From: an uncultured Agathobaculum sp.
GTDB taxonomy: Bacteria > Bacillota > Clostridia > Oscillospirales > Butyricicoccaceae
DNA: 64,000 nt
Direction of reading: 5' to 3'
Assembly (NCBI RefSeq): GCF_944380985.1
Contig: NZ_CALWJJ010000001.1
Coordinates: 124,001-188,000 of the forward strand
Positions 9,708-17,532 of the stretch are shown piece by piece. The stretch's first letter is position 1, and each line of letters starts with the position of its first letter. The notes beneath the pieces were generated by a model. That model had not been told where the DNA came from and searched no databases. It saw only the letters and a list, made by a program, of their open reading frames with translations. A program made the position numbers and the translations under genes.

Positions 9708-11375
9708 TCAATCGGCCACAAGATCGTCAATCGTGCCGCCTGCCGGAATCATCGGCAGCACGCGCTCGTCCTTGTCCACTACGCATTCAATCAGCACCGG
9801 GCCGCTGCGGTACGCAAGCGCCTTTTCAAGCGCCGCGCGCAGCTCAGCGATGTTGGATGCGCGGTAGCCGCGCCCGCCAAACGCCTCGGCAAGCTTGACA
9901 TAATCGGTCTTGCGGTAAAGGTCGGTCTGAGAATAGCGTTTTTCATAGAACATGGTCTGCCACTGACGCACGTTACCCAGCACGTTGTTATTCATAATAA
10001 TCGTGATGATCGGCAGGCCATAGGTCACCGATGTACACAATTCGTTTAAGTTCATGTGGAACGAGCCGTCGCCCGTAATATGGACGACCGTACTGTCTGG
10101 AAAGGCAATTTGCACGCCCATGGCCGCGCCATAACCAAAGCCCATTGTACCAAGGCCGCCCGAGGTCAGGAAATGCCGGGGCTTTACGCAGCGGTTATAC
10201 TGCACCGACCACAGCTGATGCTGTCCGACATCGGTTGTGAGGAACATATCTTCTCCGCACATTTCATACACCGTGTGCAGCAGCTGGTGCGGATGGAGAA
10301 CGCTTTCGTCATCCTTTGGCACATAGTCGAGCTTTTCGTGCCATTGGGCAATCTGTGCGCGCCACGCGCGATGCTCTGCCGGCTGCACATAGGGCAGCAG
10401 CTTTTGGAGAAAGCTCGCCGCATCGCTGATAACCGAGTATTCCACGCCGATATTCTTATTTACCTCGGCCGCGTCAATGTCAACATGGACCCGTTTGGCC
10501 CGCGGCGCAAAGCGGGATGGATTGGTCGCCACGCGGTCGGAAAAACGCGCGCCGATGCACAGCAGCAGATCGCTGCGCTCGACCGCCCAGTCGGCCGAAA
10601 CCGTGCCATGCATGCCAACCAGACCTAGGCTGAGCGGCTCATTATCCGGGATACAGCCGACCGCCATTAAGGTGTGCGCAGATGGAATGTCCGCCTTGCG
10701 CATCAGTTCGAGCAGCGCCGGGCCTGCGTTTGCCGTGTTGACGCCACCGCCATAGTAAATCATCGGACGCTTAGCCTCGGCGATCATGTTGGCAACGGCT
10801 TTCAGCTGTTCCTCAGGTATTTCGTAGATGTCGTGCACCTCGACCTTTTCTCCCGGATGGTATTCACATTCCGCGCTTGTTACATCCTTGGGAATGTCCA
10901 CCAGAACCGGCCCGGGCCGGCCCGTGGACGCAATGCGAAATGCGCTGCGGATGGTGTCCGCAAGCTCCTCCACATGGCGCACAACAAAGTTGTGCTTGGT
11001 AATCGGCATCGTGATGCCGGCAATATACACTTCCTGGAACGAGTCTCGCCCGATCAGATTGGTGCCGACGTTGCCCGTGATGGCAACCATCGGGATGGAA
11101 TCCATGTATGCAGTCGCGATGCCGGTGACAAGGTTAGTCGCGCCCGGTCCGGACGTTGCCAGGCATACGCCGACCCGGCCGGTCGCGCGGGCATATCCAT
11201 CCGCCGCGTGGGCGGCACCCTGCTCGTGGGCTGTTAAAATATGACGAATACGGTCGCTATTTTTGTAAAGCGCATCATAGATGTTGAGCACCGCACCGCC
11301 CGGATAGCCGAAGATCGTGTCAACGCCCTGTTCGACCAGTACCTCCACCAAAATCTCTGAGCCGTTCTTTACCAT
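9708..11375 (-). CDS. ilvB: Acetolactate synthase large (catalytic) subunit, biosynthetic
   Basis: 555 residues from ATG 11373-11375, with AAAGGGGGCGG upstream; the frame extends to 11519 but that part is T-box leader. The glutamate that activates thiamine diphosphate lies in TAHEQGAAHAADGYAR (near residue 50), the FAD-binding middle domain follows, and the ThDP/magnesium motif GDGSFHMNLNEL...NNN lies near residue 430. The enzyme condenses pyruvate with pyruvate or 2-ketobutyrate, the first shared step of valine, leucine and isoleucine synthesis. Partner ilvN and the T-box show the biosynthetic rather than catabolic (AlsS) type. Confidence 0.96.
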   Translation of the reverse strand: MVKNGSEILVEVLVEQGVDTIFGYPGGAVLNIYDALYKNSDRIRHILTAHEQGAAHAADGYARATGRVGVCLATSGPGATNLVTGIATAYMDSIPMVAITGNVGTNLIGRDSFQEVYIAGITMPITKHNFVVRHVEELADTIRSAFRIASTGRPGPVLVDIPKDVTSAECEYHPGEKVEVHDIYEIPEEQLKAVANMIAEAKRPMIYYGGGVNTANAGPALLELMRKADIPSAHTLMAVGCIPDNEPLSLGLVGMHGTVSADWAVERSDLLLCIGARFSDRVATNPSRFAPRAKRVHVDIDAAEVNKNIGVEYSVISDAASFLQKLLPYVQPAEHRAWRAQIAQWHEKLDYVPKDDESVLHPHQLLHTVYEMCGEDMFLTTDVGQHQLWSVQYNRCVKPRHFLTSGGLGTMGFGYGAAMGVQIAFPDSTVVHITGDGSFHMNLNELCTSVTYGLPIITIIMNNNVLGNVRQWQTMFYEKRYSQTDLYRKTDYVKLAEAFGGRGYRASNIAELRAALEKALAYRSGPVLIECVVDKDERVLPMIPAGGTIDDLVAD

Positions 11376-11419
11376 GCGGATCCGCCCCCTTTCTATCTTT
11401 CTTATGATAATGATTGTGT

Positions 11420-11706
11420 AAAAAAGAAAAAGCCCTTGCCTCTCCAAAGAGACAAAGACTATCACTCTGCGGTACCACTCTTTTTGCCGTATCTGCCCGG
11501 ACGCAGCACGGCCACTCACCCGATCCTTTAACGCAGATCGCGCGGAACACCCTACACGAGGCCCTGTTGCATCCTTTTTCAGGCATTCGGCTCACGGAGG
11601 ACTTTCGCTCTTTCCTTCCTCCGCCGCCTTTCACCAACCGACGGCTCTCTCACTGGATTCCAGACGCTACTTTTCCGATCATCGCCCTGTTGCGATATTA
11701 AAATGT
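11420..11706 (-). promoter_or_regulatory. T-box leader controlling ilvBNCD
   Basis: The minus-strand transcript contains an AGAGAG bulge motif, the Stem I distal motif GGTTGGTGAAAGGC (complement near 11616-11629), the T-box sequence AGAGTGGTACCGCAGAG (complement near 11465-11481) and then a terminator. This order is that of T-box riboswitches, in which uncharged tRNA pairs with a specifier codon and the T-box bulge to stabilise an antiterminator. The specifier loop (complement near 11588-11602, reading GAAAGTCCTCCG) offers GUC (Val) or CUC (Leu); I cannot settle this by eye. The leader sits between a consensus promoter and ilvB. Confidence 0.92.
11424..11459 (-). terminator. T-box attenuator terminator
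   Basis: A 12-pair stem including G-U pairs (11448-11459 with 11432-11443, four-base loop) is followed on the minus strand by TTTTTC and T6. It lies directly after the T-box sequence and is the conditional terminator of the ilv leader. Confidence 0.9.
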
Positions 11707-11713
11707 AATTTAT

Positions 11714-11742
11714 ATTATAAAACTGCCGGCGGCGATTGTCAA
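11714..11742 (-). promoter_or_regulatory. Consensus promoter of the ilv operon
   Basis: Perfect TTGACA (11737-11742) and perfect TATAAT (11714-11719) with a 17-base spacer on the minus strand, placing the start of the T-box leader near 11706. Confidence 0.93.
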
Positions 11743-11847
11743 TAACTTTTCTTACATTGCTTTACGAAAAACTGATTCAGGAATAATCTGCCGTTTTTCT
11801 GCCATACTATGGGCAATCCTGTAACCAAAATGAGGTGAATCTAAACC

Positions 11848-12519
11848 ATGGCCGTTCCTCTGCTGCGCACACTGCTGCTATATGCCGCCGTGATCGCTGC
11901 CGTACGCCTGATGGGCAAGCGGCAGATCGGCGAGCTTGACCCCTCCGAGCTGGTCGTAACCATACTGGTGTCCGATCTGGCTGCGGTTCCAATGCAGGAT
12001 CTCGGCATACCGATGGCTTCTGGTCTGGTGCCGATTGCCACGCTGATCGTGCTCGAGATCCTTTTGAGCTTTTTCGCGCTCAAAAGCCGGCCGTTCCGGC
12101 GGCTGATCAACGGACAGCCCGCAATCATCATCCGTTCGGGCCAGCTCGATATTGCCAAGCTGCGTCAGATGCGCCTGACGACCGACGAGGTGATCGAGAC
12201 GCTACGTAAGCAAAATGTTGCTTCGATCGCAGATGTCAAATACGGCGTAATCGAGCCGGACGGCACGCTAACCGTTATTCCCTGCCAGGCCAAGCAGCCG
12301 GTCACGGCCGACATGCTCGGCCTGACGCCCGGAGACGCCGGCCTGCCGCTTGTCGTGGTATCAGACGGCAAGCTGGTCCGGCGCTCACTGCAACTGCTGC
12401 ACCTTGATCCCCGAGATATTGAAAACCGGCTGAAAAACCAGAGCATCGCCCTGTCTGACGTGTTCCTGATGACGCTGGACGATTGCGGCAATACTTTCTT
12501 GCAAAAAAGGGAGAAATAA
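11848..12519 (+). CDS. DUF421 (YetF-like) membrane protein
   Basis: 223 residues. The N-terminal part has three hydrophobic segments, including the family's VRLMGKRQIGELDPSELVVT loop around residues 18-37, and the soluble C-terminal domain (residues ~85-165) carries PFRRLINGQPAIIIRSGQLD and a long beta-rich YetF fold. Members of this family are linked to spore membranes and stress in Bacillus (YetF/YrbG/SpoVAE-like tails), but the molecular role is not established. GAGGTGAA precedes the ATG. A DUF4363 gene starts five bases after its stop, a pairing seen in many Firmicutes. Confidence 0.88.
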   Translation: MAVPLLRTLLLYAAVIAAVRLMGKRQIGELDPSELVVTILVSDLAAVPMQDLGIPMASGLVPIATLIVLEILLSFFALKSRPFRRLINGQPAIIIRSGQLDIAKLRQMRLTTDEVIETLRKQNVASIADVKYGVIEPDGTLTVIPCQAKQPVTADMLGLTPGDAGLPLVVVSDGKLVRRSLQLLHLDPRDIENRLKNQSIALSDVFLMTLDDCGNTFLQKREK

Positions 12520-12523
12520 CAGC

Positions 12524-12862
12524 ATGCAGCGAATCATATTTTCACTCATTTTATGTGCGGCACTCGCCCTCGGCAGCGTATGGAGCGAGAATGCGGTCGA
12601 TAGCGCCATCGGCGCGATCGTCACCGACATCGAGCGTGGACAGTTTGCGCAAGCGCACGCGCGGTGGGAAGACAGCCAGACGCTGCTCGGCTCACTGCTG
12701 CTGCACACCGAGGTCGATCAGGCCGACCGGCTATTCGACCGCGTGCTTACCGCCGCAGCCAATGGCCGCACGGACGACCTCCGTCTGGACTGCGCCGAGC
12801 TGCTCGCCCAACTGCACCACTTGCCCGAGCTGCAACGGCCCACTTTAAGAAACCTATTATAA
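12524..12862 (+). CDS. DUF4363 family protein
   Basis: 112 residues with an N-terminal hydrophobic segment (residues ~3-20, IIFSLILCAALALGSVW) that could be a signal or anchor, then a helical extracytoplasmic domain with paired helices (VDSAIGAIVTDIERGQFAQA; ARWEDSQTLLGSLLLHTEVD). This pattern and its place after a DUF421 gene match DUF4363. The start has GGGAG about ten bases upstream, inside the end of the preceding gene. Its role is unknown; the constant pairing suggests it works with the YetF-like protein at the membrane. Confidence 0.78.
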   Translation: MQRIIFSLILCAALALGSVWSENAVDSAIGAIVTDIERGQFAQAHARWEDSQTLLGSLLLHTEVDQADRLFDRVLTAAANGRTDDLRLDCAELLAQLHHLPELQRPTLRNLL

Positions 12863-12943
12863 AAACCGACAAAAAATATGTGCAAATTTTGGCGGTTTCC
12901 ATGTAGCTTTCAGGGAAACATTATGTTAGTATTAAATAGCAAA

Positions 12944-12961
12944 TAATAATAGATATTATTA
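12944..12961. promoter_or_regulatory. AT-rich inverted repeat upstream of the rubredoxin-flavoprotein gene
   Basis: TAATAAT-AGAT-ATTATTA, a perfect 7-4-7 dyad, ends 28 bases before the start codon and overlaps the likely promoter area. It could be an operator for a redox- or metal-sensing repressor. Confidence 0.45.
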
Positions 12962-12989
12962 GTGGATAAGCTTGAAAGGATGGGAACCT

Positions 12990-13622
12990 ATGAATACCGC
13001 TGCATACAAAAAACTCGATTACAGTTTATCCCTGCTTTCAACCGCCGAGGGTGGCAAGAACTACGGCTGTATCATCAATTCGCTGCACCAAGTCACCTCC
13101 TCGCGCCCGCCGAAATTCACCCTATCACTCAGCAACGATTCCGCCACCTGCGCCGCGCTCAAGAAGAGCGGCGTGGCTGCGGCCACCCTGCTTGCCAGCA
13201 CGGCTGAGGATAAGGTCGTCAACGAGTTTGGCTATAAATCCGGGCGTGCGATCGATAAATTTGCCTCCTTCTCGTTTTCAACTGACAGCCAGGGTTGCCC
13301 CTATCTGACCGACGGCATGGTTTCGCGCCTCAGCCTCAAGGTGAGCGAGACGGTTGCGGTCGGCTCGTATACCCTGTTCATCTGCGACCTTGTTGACGCC
13401 GAGGAACTGAGCGGCGGTGACTGCTTAACGGTAAAGGCGTTTGAAAAACGCGGCGAGGACGTGCCGCCAGCTGCGCCGGTTTACCACGAGCTTGCAGCAG
13501 ACGCCGGCTGGAAATGCACGGTTTGCGGCTATGTCCGTCTAGCTGAGGACATCCCGGATGACTTCATCTGTCCGATCTGCCGCGCGCCGCGTAACAAATT
13601 TGTAAAACGCAGCGAAGCCTAA
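12990..13622 (+). CDS. Flavin reductase-like domain fused to rubredoxin (high-molecular-weight rubredoxin type)
   Basis: 210 residues. Residues ~1-155 look like the FMN-binding split-barrel flavin reductase domain (KLDYSLSLLSTAEGGKNYGC, later VGSYTLFICDLVDAEELSGG). Residues ~167-205 are a full rubredoxin with both iron-binding pairs, C-T-V-C-G-Y and C-P-I-C-R-A-P. In Clostridia and acetogens such fusions pass electrons from NAD(P)H or other donors to rubredoxin-using flavodiiron proteins and help remove oxygen or NO. The start is the ATG with AAAGGATGG upstream. Followed by a hairpin terminator; a second flavin oxidoreductase gene lies downstream in the same direction. Confidence 0.9.
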   Translation: MNTAAYKKLDYSLSLLSTAEGGKNYGCIINSLHQVTSSRPPKFTLSLSNDSATCAALKKSGVAAATLLASTAEDKVVNEFGYKSGRAIDKFASFSFSTDSQGCPYLTDGMVSRLSLKVSETVAVGSYTLFICDLVDAEELSGGDCLTVKAFEKRGEDVPPAAPVYHELAADAGWKCTVCGYVRLAEDIPDDFICPICRAPRNKFVKRSEA

Positions 13623-13641
13623 TTCTTCTCTATGATGGAAT

Positions 13642-13685
13642 AGCCGGACGCGTGCCCTGCAAATGGATGCGTCCGGCTTGCCTTT
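13642..13685 (+). terminator. Probable terminator after the rubredoxin fusion gene
   Basis: A 10-bp perfect stem (13642-13651 with 13669-13678), 17-base loop and a modest T tract (TTGCCTTT). The long loop and weak T run lower the certainty. Confidence 0.6.
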
Positions 13686-13776
13686 ATGCTGCCGCTGTGC
13701 TATCATGGAGCACAGATCAGCATCGTTTTTGTAAGCGCCTATTCCTGCCGCAGTGCGCCGGCGCAAAACCATTACG

Positions 13777-13795
13777 CCTGCCGTAGTGCGGCAGG
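13777..13795 (+). other. Hairpin just before the oxidoreductase ribosome site
   Basis: Perfect 7-bp stem CCTGCCG / CGGCAGG with loop TAGTG ends seven bases before the AAAGGAG of the following gene. A related partial copy, CTGCCGCAGTGCGCC, occurs at 13745-13759. It may modulate translation or be a short repeat. Confidence 0.35.
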
Positions 13796-13818
13796 ACTGC
13801 CAAAGGAGCGACAGAACC

Positions 13819-14418
13819 ATGAAAAAAATACTGTTCGTCAACGGCTGTATCCGGGGAACGCAGTCGCGCACGCTGCGTCTGGCCCAGCGATTGATTCGCC
13901 AGATCCCGAACGCCAACATCGACGTTCTGGCGCTGCCCGCGCTACGCCTGACGCCCTATGATGCAAAGGATATTGCCGAACGCGATGCGCTCGCTAAAGT
14001 CGGAGCGTTCAGCCTGCCCTTTTTCGCGCTAGCCAACCAATTCAAAAACGCAGACGCAGTTGTGCTCGCTTGTCCGTTCTGGGATTTGAGCGTGCCCTCG
14101 ATGGTGCGCAATTATCTTGAGCGCGTGTGCGTCACCGGACTGACCTTTCATTACAGCGAACAAGGCTACCCGGTAGGCGACTGCGGCATATCGCGGTTTG
14201 TATATGTCACCACGCGCGGCGGCCTGACAGATAACACCGACCCCGTGCTGACCGACCACGGCTCGGCCTATCTGCTGTCGATCTGCAAGCTGCTCTCGGG
14301 CGCTCGGTTCGACGTTCTTGCTGCCGAGGGACTGGATATCCAGGGCAACGACGCTGAGGCGCTGCTGCGGCAGGCCGAAACCGAGGCCGACTGCTTGGCG
14401 CAGACATTTTGGGATTGA
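13819..14418 (+). CDS. Flavodoxin-fold NAD(P)H oxidoreductase (azoreductase/quinone reductase type)
   Basis: 199 residues starting MKKILFVNGCIRGTQSRTLRLA, the FMN phosphate-binding start of the flavodoxin-like fold family. The segment ADAVVLACPFWDLSVPSMVRNYLERVC (residues ~78-104) is the usual second motif, and VYVTTRGG (near 137) closes the flavin site. Relatives are FMN-dependent NADH:quinone or azo-compound reductases of the cytoplasm. AAAGGAG precedes the ATG; the frame is open further upstream but without a start site. Substrate is not predictable. A strong terminator follows at once. Confidence 0.83.
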   Translation: MKKILFVNGCIRGTQSRTLRLAQRLIRQIPNANIDVLALPALRLTPYDAKDIAERDALAKVGAFSLPFFALANQFKNADAVVLACPFWDLSVPSMVRNYLERVCVTGLTFHYSEQGYPVGDCGISRFVYVTTRGGLTDNTDPVLTDHGSAYLLSICKLLSGARFDVLAAEGLDIQGNDAEALLRQAETEADCLAQTFWD

Positions 14419-14430
14419 TGCCGCACATAG

Positions 14431-14471
14431 AAAAAACCGGCCCTCCGGCCTTGCCGCAGGGCCGGTTTTTT
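14431..14471. terminator. Bidirectional intrinsic terminator
   Basis: Stem AAAAAACCGGCCCT / AGGGCCGGTTTTTT (14431-14444 with about 14458-14471). Confidence 0.88.
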
Positions 14472-14656
14472 CATTTTCTGTTGAACTGCCGGTCAAAAGG
14501 CCGCTCGCTGTCAAGATAAATCCCACTATTTGTTTGCCACCCGGAACAGGCCTGCGGCTGCACGCCCGCAATATGCCGGCTGCGCTTCTCTGCCCGCCAT
14601 CCGTACCATGTCGCATGAAGCACCATGATGGAGCCCAACGGCATGAATTCTTTCAT
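14471..14656 (-). CDS. Possible small protein (61 aa), doubtful
   Basis: An open frame starting MKEFMPLGSIMVLHATWYGW and ending in the neighbouring terminator. The opening MPLGSIMVL faintly recalls small DUF4176-like proteins, but the ribosome site is weak (GAAGTGAT) and the tail NSGIYLDSERPFDRQFNRK has no recognisable pattern. It could be a decayed gene following the C39 peptidase gene on the same strand. Listed only because the 200-base gap is otherwise empty. Confidence 0.25.
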   Translation of the reverse strand: MKEFMPLGSIMVLHATWYGWRAEKRSRHIAGVQPQACSGWQTNSGIYLDSERPFDRQFNRK

Positions 14657-14683
14657 CCTATTATCACTTCTGTAGTTTGCCGG

Positions 14684-15616
14684 TCAGAACGCCGCGCACT
14701 CCCACAGGCCTGCAATCTGGCTGGACAGACGCTCATAGCTCCATGCCTTTTCGCTGCGCAGCACGCTGTTCGGATCGCGCACCAGATAACCCTCTGCCGT
14801 GCGGCTGTGCAGCACGATAAAATGCCCCTCGGTCGTAAAATCGCCCGGCAGCATCGAGCAGATCACCGGATGCCCCGCATTCAGCGCGGCGTCAATCTGC
14901 GTCCTGTCCAGTGCGAGCTGACGGCAGGTGATGCCAAAGGCCGGTGCAGCCTCGCTGAAGATTGTCCAGCTTGTACCTTGTCCGGGCACATAGCAGCCGG
15001 CATTTGCTGCGTACTGCGCTACACGGTATGGGGTGATAGATGCGTCACCTGTCAGATAGCTTGCCGCCATAGCAAGGCACGCAGGCGCACAGCCACTCAC
15101 TGCGATCGTGCTACTACCGTAAGGCTGATACCCCCAACGTCTGTCCCACTGCAGCAGCAGCGGCACAGCGTCAAGCGGCTCGGTTAAGTACTCAGCCGGT
15201 GCGGCTGTGTGTTGTGTGGGATAGCCCAACACAAAATCGAGCGTCTCACGGTTGCCTGCAAGCATATCCAGATAAGCTGCCGGATAGGCTGTCGGATCAT
15301 CCAATATAGCCTGCGCGCGACTGTCTGCGCGGGCGAGTGCCGCGATCGCAGACGCAGTGCCCTGACGCACCCCGATGCCGCGCGCCGCCCAGTCAGCCTC
15401 TGTGCGCACGCCGTCCAGCAGCCGCAAACCGCCCCACACGGCTGCGGCAACCATTGCAAGCGCGAGCAGTGCGCGCAGCGGATGGCGGCGTTTTTTCATC
15501 CGCCTGCGACGGCGTGGCGCGCGGTTGTTTGCATGTCTTGACGCGGTTCTACCCGGCATAGCCGCTCCTGTCGCGCACGTTATTTTGTCCTCGGCGTCAG
15601 AATATTGCATCAACAT
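14684..15616 (-). CDS. Membrane-anchored C39-like cysteine peptidase
   Basis: 310 residues. A ~40-residue basic cytoplasmic start (including a run of six arginine-rich residues) is followed by one membrane helix (residues ~45-62, LRALLALAMVAAAVWGGL), so the rest faces outward. The C-terminal half matches the Peptidase_C39_2 fold: LQWDRRWGYQPYG, the nucleophile region SGCAPACLAMA, the histidine in EGHFIVLHS and the aspartate in VRDPNS. These exported enzymes are generally of unknown substrate. The ATG at 15614-15616 is preferred for its spacing to GGGAAAGGA. A TATACT box is visible at 15665-15670 on the minus strand. Confidence 0.82.
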   Translation of the reverse strand: MLMQYSDAEDKITCATGAAMPGRTASRHANNRAPRRRRRMKKRRHPLRALLALAMVAAAVWGGLRLLDGVRTEADWAARGIGVRQGTASAIAALARADSRAQAILDDPTAYPAAYLDMLAGNRETLDFVLGYPTQHTAAPAEYLTEPLDAVPLLLQWDRRWGYQPYGSSTIAVSGCAPACLAMAASYLTGDASITPYRVAQYAANAGCYVPGQGTSWTIFSEAAPAFGITCRQLALDRTQIDAALNAGHPVICSMLPGDFTTEGHFIVLHSRTAEGYLVRDPNSVLRSEKAWSYERLSSQIAGLWECAAF

Positions 15617-15738
15617 ATTCATTTCCTTTCCCGGCAAGCGCACGGTTGCCGCTCCGCATGTCTTAGTATAGCAGGGCTTTTCTTGAGATTGACGCAGCGA
15701 AATTCTTAAGATATTCGAAAGCCCTCGTCTATAAGAGG

Positions 15739-15792
15739 CAAAAATCCCCCAAAAAGTTGCGGCAGCCGCCGCAGCTTTTCGAGGGATTTTTG
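15739..15792 (-). terminator. Long hairpin terminator after the his operon
   Basis: A 54-base inverted repeat: outer arms CAAAAATCCC / GGGATTTTTG (15739-15748 with 15783-15792) and inner GC arms around 15756-15775 with few mismatches. It lies 122 bases after hisE and before the C39 peptidase gene, on either strand ending in T-rich sequence. Confidence 0.7.
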
Positions 15793-15913
15793 TTTGCTCC
15801 TGCTTGCCGCACGATCGTCCGCCCGGTCTTTTGGAAAGCAGCGCATTACTTCCTCACTTGGAAACAACACGGTAAAGCATAGGAAATTGTTCGTTTGTCT
15901 GCGATTTTGAGTC

Positions 15914-16237
15914 TTAACTATTGTGATCGGAAACGTGAAACTGCTTGAGGTTGCCAATCTTTTGCGCGCGTTTATCCATCTCCTCGCACACGTTTCGGAG
16001 CGTCACGCCGCACTCATTCATCATCACCAGCAGATGATAGAATACATCGTTTATTTCACCCACCAGCTCATTTATATCGCCATTTTTGGCCGCGATGATT
16101 GTCTCGGCGCACTCCTCGCCCACCTTTTTGAGTATTTTGTCCAGCCCCTTGTCAAACAGGTAGCAGGTGTACGAATTCTCCTGCGGCTCTGCCCTTCGCT
16201 GCGCGATGACCGCCTCCATCTGTTCAAAGGAATTCAT
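15914..16237 (-). CDS. hisE: Phosphoribosyl-ATP pyrophosphohydrolase
   Basis: 107 residues, an all-alpha MazG-like fold. The metal-binding pattern E-E-C-A-E with the downstream N-D-V-F-Y-H is clear in KVGEECAETIIAAKN and GEINDVFYHLLVMM. It removes pyrophosphate from PR-ATP, the second step of histidine synthesis. AGGAGGTAA precedes the ATG. In many bacteria hisE is fused to hisI; here they are separate and a 62-codon reading frame lies between them. hisE is the last gene of the operon. Confidence 0.95.
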   Translation of the reverse strand: MNSFEQMEAVIAQRRAEPQENSYTCYLFDKGLDKILKKVGEECAETIIAAKNGDINELVGEINDVFYHLLVMMNECGVTLRNVCEEMDKRAQKIGNLKQFHVSDHNS

Positions 16238-16412
16238 CGGTGTTACCTCCTGTTTTCTTCTCATCCATCTGCCGGAGCGCCCATGCAGCGGCAAATGCCG
16301 TCGCCGCCGCAACCGCGGCCGCCCGGAGCGGACCCCAGCCTCGTTCTTTAGCGCACAAACCCGCGCCCAGCGCGGCAAGCCCCGCTAACACACCCTCGAC
16401 CGCGCACCTCAT
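16224..16412 (-). CDS. Small membrane protein wedged between hisI and hisE (62 aa)
   Basis: Not a recognised family. The ATG overlaps the hisI stop as ATGA (16409-16412), GGGAG lies about ten bases upstream, and the stop (16224-16226) falls 14 bases inside hisE, so all three are tightly packed. Residues ~5-22 (VEGVLAGLAALGAGLCA) and ~33-49 (LRAAAVAAATAFAAAWAL) are hydrophobic, followed by a polar tail with QMDEKKTGG. This looks like a two-segment membrane miniprotein or, less likely, a chance frame in GC-rich DNA. The four-base overlap argues for real translation. Confidence 0.55.
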   Translation of the reverse strand: MRCAVEGVLAGLAALGAGLCAKERGWGPLRAAAVAAATAFAAAWALRQMDEKKTGGNTDEFL

Positions 16413-16741
16413 TCCGGCTTCTCCCACAGCGTTGTATAGAAGCAGGTGCGGCTGCCTGTGTGGCAGACCGGACCCTTGGGCGTACCAATATAGATCAGCG
16501 TATCGTCATCACAATCGGACAATATCTTACGAACGAAAATAAAATTGCCCGAGGTCTCGCCCTTGTTCCACAGCTTTTGCCGCGAGCGCGAGAAAAACCA
16601 TGCCGTGCCGGTATCCATGGTACGCCGCAGCGCCTCCTCGTCGGCATAGCCTAGCATGAGCACCTCGCCGTTTCGCTCATCCTGGCAGACGACCGGGATG
16701 AGCGGCGCCTTGACGAAAAACTTTGATAAATCCATTGTCAT
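16409..16741 (-). CDS. hisI: Phosphoribosyl-AMP cyclohydrolase
   Basis: 110 residues. Visible family motifs are [36 protein letters not shown], the D-C-D-D-D-T metal site and the zinc cysteines in [11 protein letters not shown]. It opens the adenine ring of PR-AMP, step three of histidine synthesis. Its start overlaps the hisF stop by four bases. There is no fused HisE domain, which is supplied by the separate gene downstream. Confidence 0.95.
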   Translation of the reverse strand: MTMDLSKFFVKAPLIPVVCQDERNGEVLMLGYADEEALRRTMDTGTAWFFSRSRQKLWNKGETSGNFIFVRKILSDCDDDTLIYIGTPKGPVCHTGSRTCFYTTLWEKPE

Positions 16742-17502
16742 AACCTCACCGGGATATTTTTTTCATATAGGTGCGCTTTAACCTGTCCGACGGTCAGTTC
16801 GCCGTAGTGAAACAGACTCGCGGCAAGCGCCGCATCGCACCCGGTCTGCTCAAATACCTCGGAAAAATGGTTAAGAGAGCCGCAGCCGCCCGAGGCGATT
16901 ACCGGAATGCCGACCGCGTCCACAACCGTGCGCGTCAGCTCGAGGTCAAAGCCCGACTTGGTGCCGTCCTTGTCCATGGAAGTCAGCAAAATCTCACCCG
17001 CGCCGCGCTCATAAACCTCTTTTGCCCACGCGGCCACGTCCATGCCGGTCGGCGTGCGGCCGCCCGCAATATAGACCTCAAACCCCGAGGGTGTTTTGCC
17101 CGTCCTGCGGCCATCAATCGCAACAACCACGCACTGGCTGCCATATTTTGCGGCTGCGGCGTCCACCAGCCCGGGATCTTTGACCGCCGCCGAGTTTACC
17201 GAAATTTTATCCGCGCCCGCGCGCAGAATGTCGCGAAAGTCGTCCACCGTTCGAATGCCGCCGCCTACTGTGACCGGCACGAACACCGCGCGGCAGGTGC
17301 GGCGCACCACATCCGCGATTGTGCCTCGCCCATCGCTCGTGGCGGTGATGTCAAGAAACACGATCTCATCCGCACCCGCCTGCGAGTAGTACTGCGCCAG
17401 CTCCACCGGATCGCCCGCGTCGCGTAGACCGACAAAGCCCACGCCCTTGACCACGCGCCCATCTTTTACATCAAGGCAGGGGATGATGCGTTTGGCTAAC
17501 AT
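16738..17502 (-). CDS. hisF: Imidazole glycerol phosphate synthase, cyclase subunit
   Basis: 254 residues, a complete TIM barrel: [20 protein letters not shown] with catalytic D11, [15 protein letters not shown] (phosphate site), and the second aspartate in [16 protein letters not shown] (near residue 130). The partner HisH feeds ammonia through the barrel to turn PRFAR into IGP and AICAR. Start has GGGAGTG upstream; the stop overlaps hisI. Confidence 0.97.
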   Translation of the reverse strand: MLAKRIIPCLDVKDGRVVKGVGFVGLRDAGDPVELAQYYSQAGADEIVFLDITATSDGRGTIADVVRRTCRAVFVPVTVGGGIRTVDDFRDILRAGADKISVNSAAVKDPGLVDAAAAKYGSQCVVVAIDGRRTGKTPSGFEVYIAGGRTPTGMDVAAWAKEVYERGAGEILLTSMDKDGTKSGFDLELTRTVVDAVGIPVIASGGCGSLNHFSEVFEQTGCDAALAASLFHYGELTVGQVKAHLYEKNIPVRL

Positions 17503-17532
17503 GGATGGATCACTCCCCTTTCTTTCTGCCCG

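Noticed and set aside
12944..12961. Assignment of the AT-rich dyad as a PerR or Fur box
   Set aside because: The half-site spacing is 7-4-7 rather than the 7-1-7 of those boxes, so naming the regulator would be a guess.
15706..15957. An 83-codon minus-strand frame after hisE
   Set aside because: It overlaps the hisE 3' end and the long hairpin terminator, lacks a ribosome site and has no protein-like pattern.
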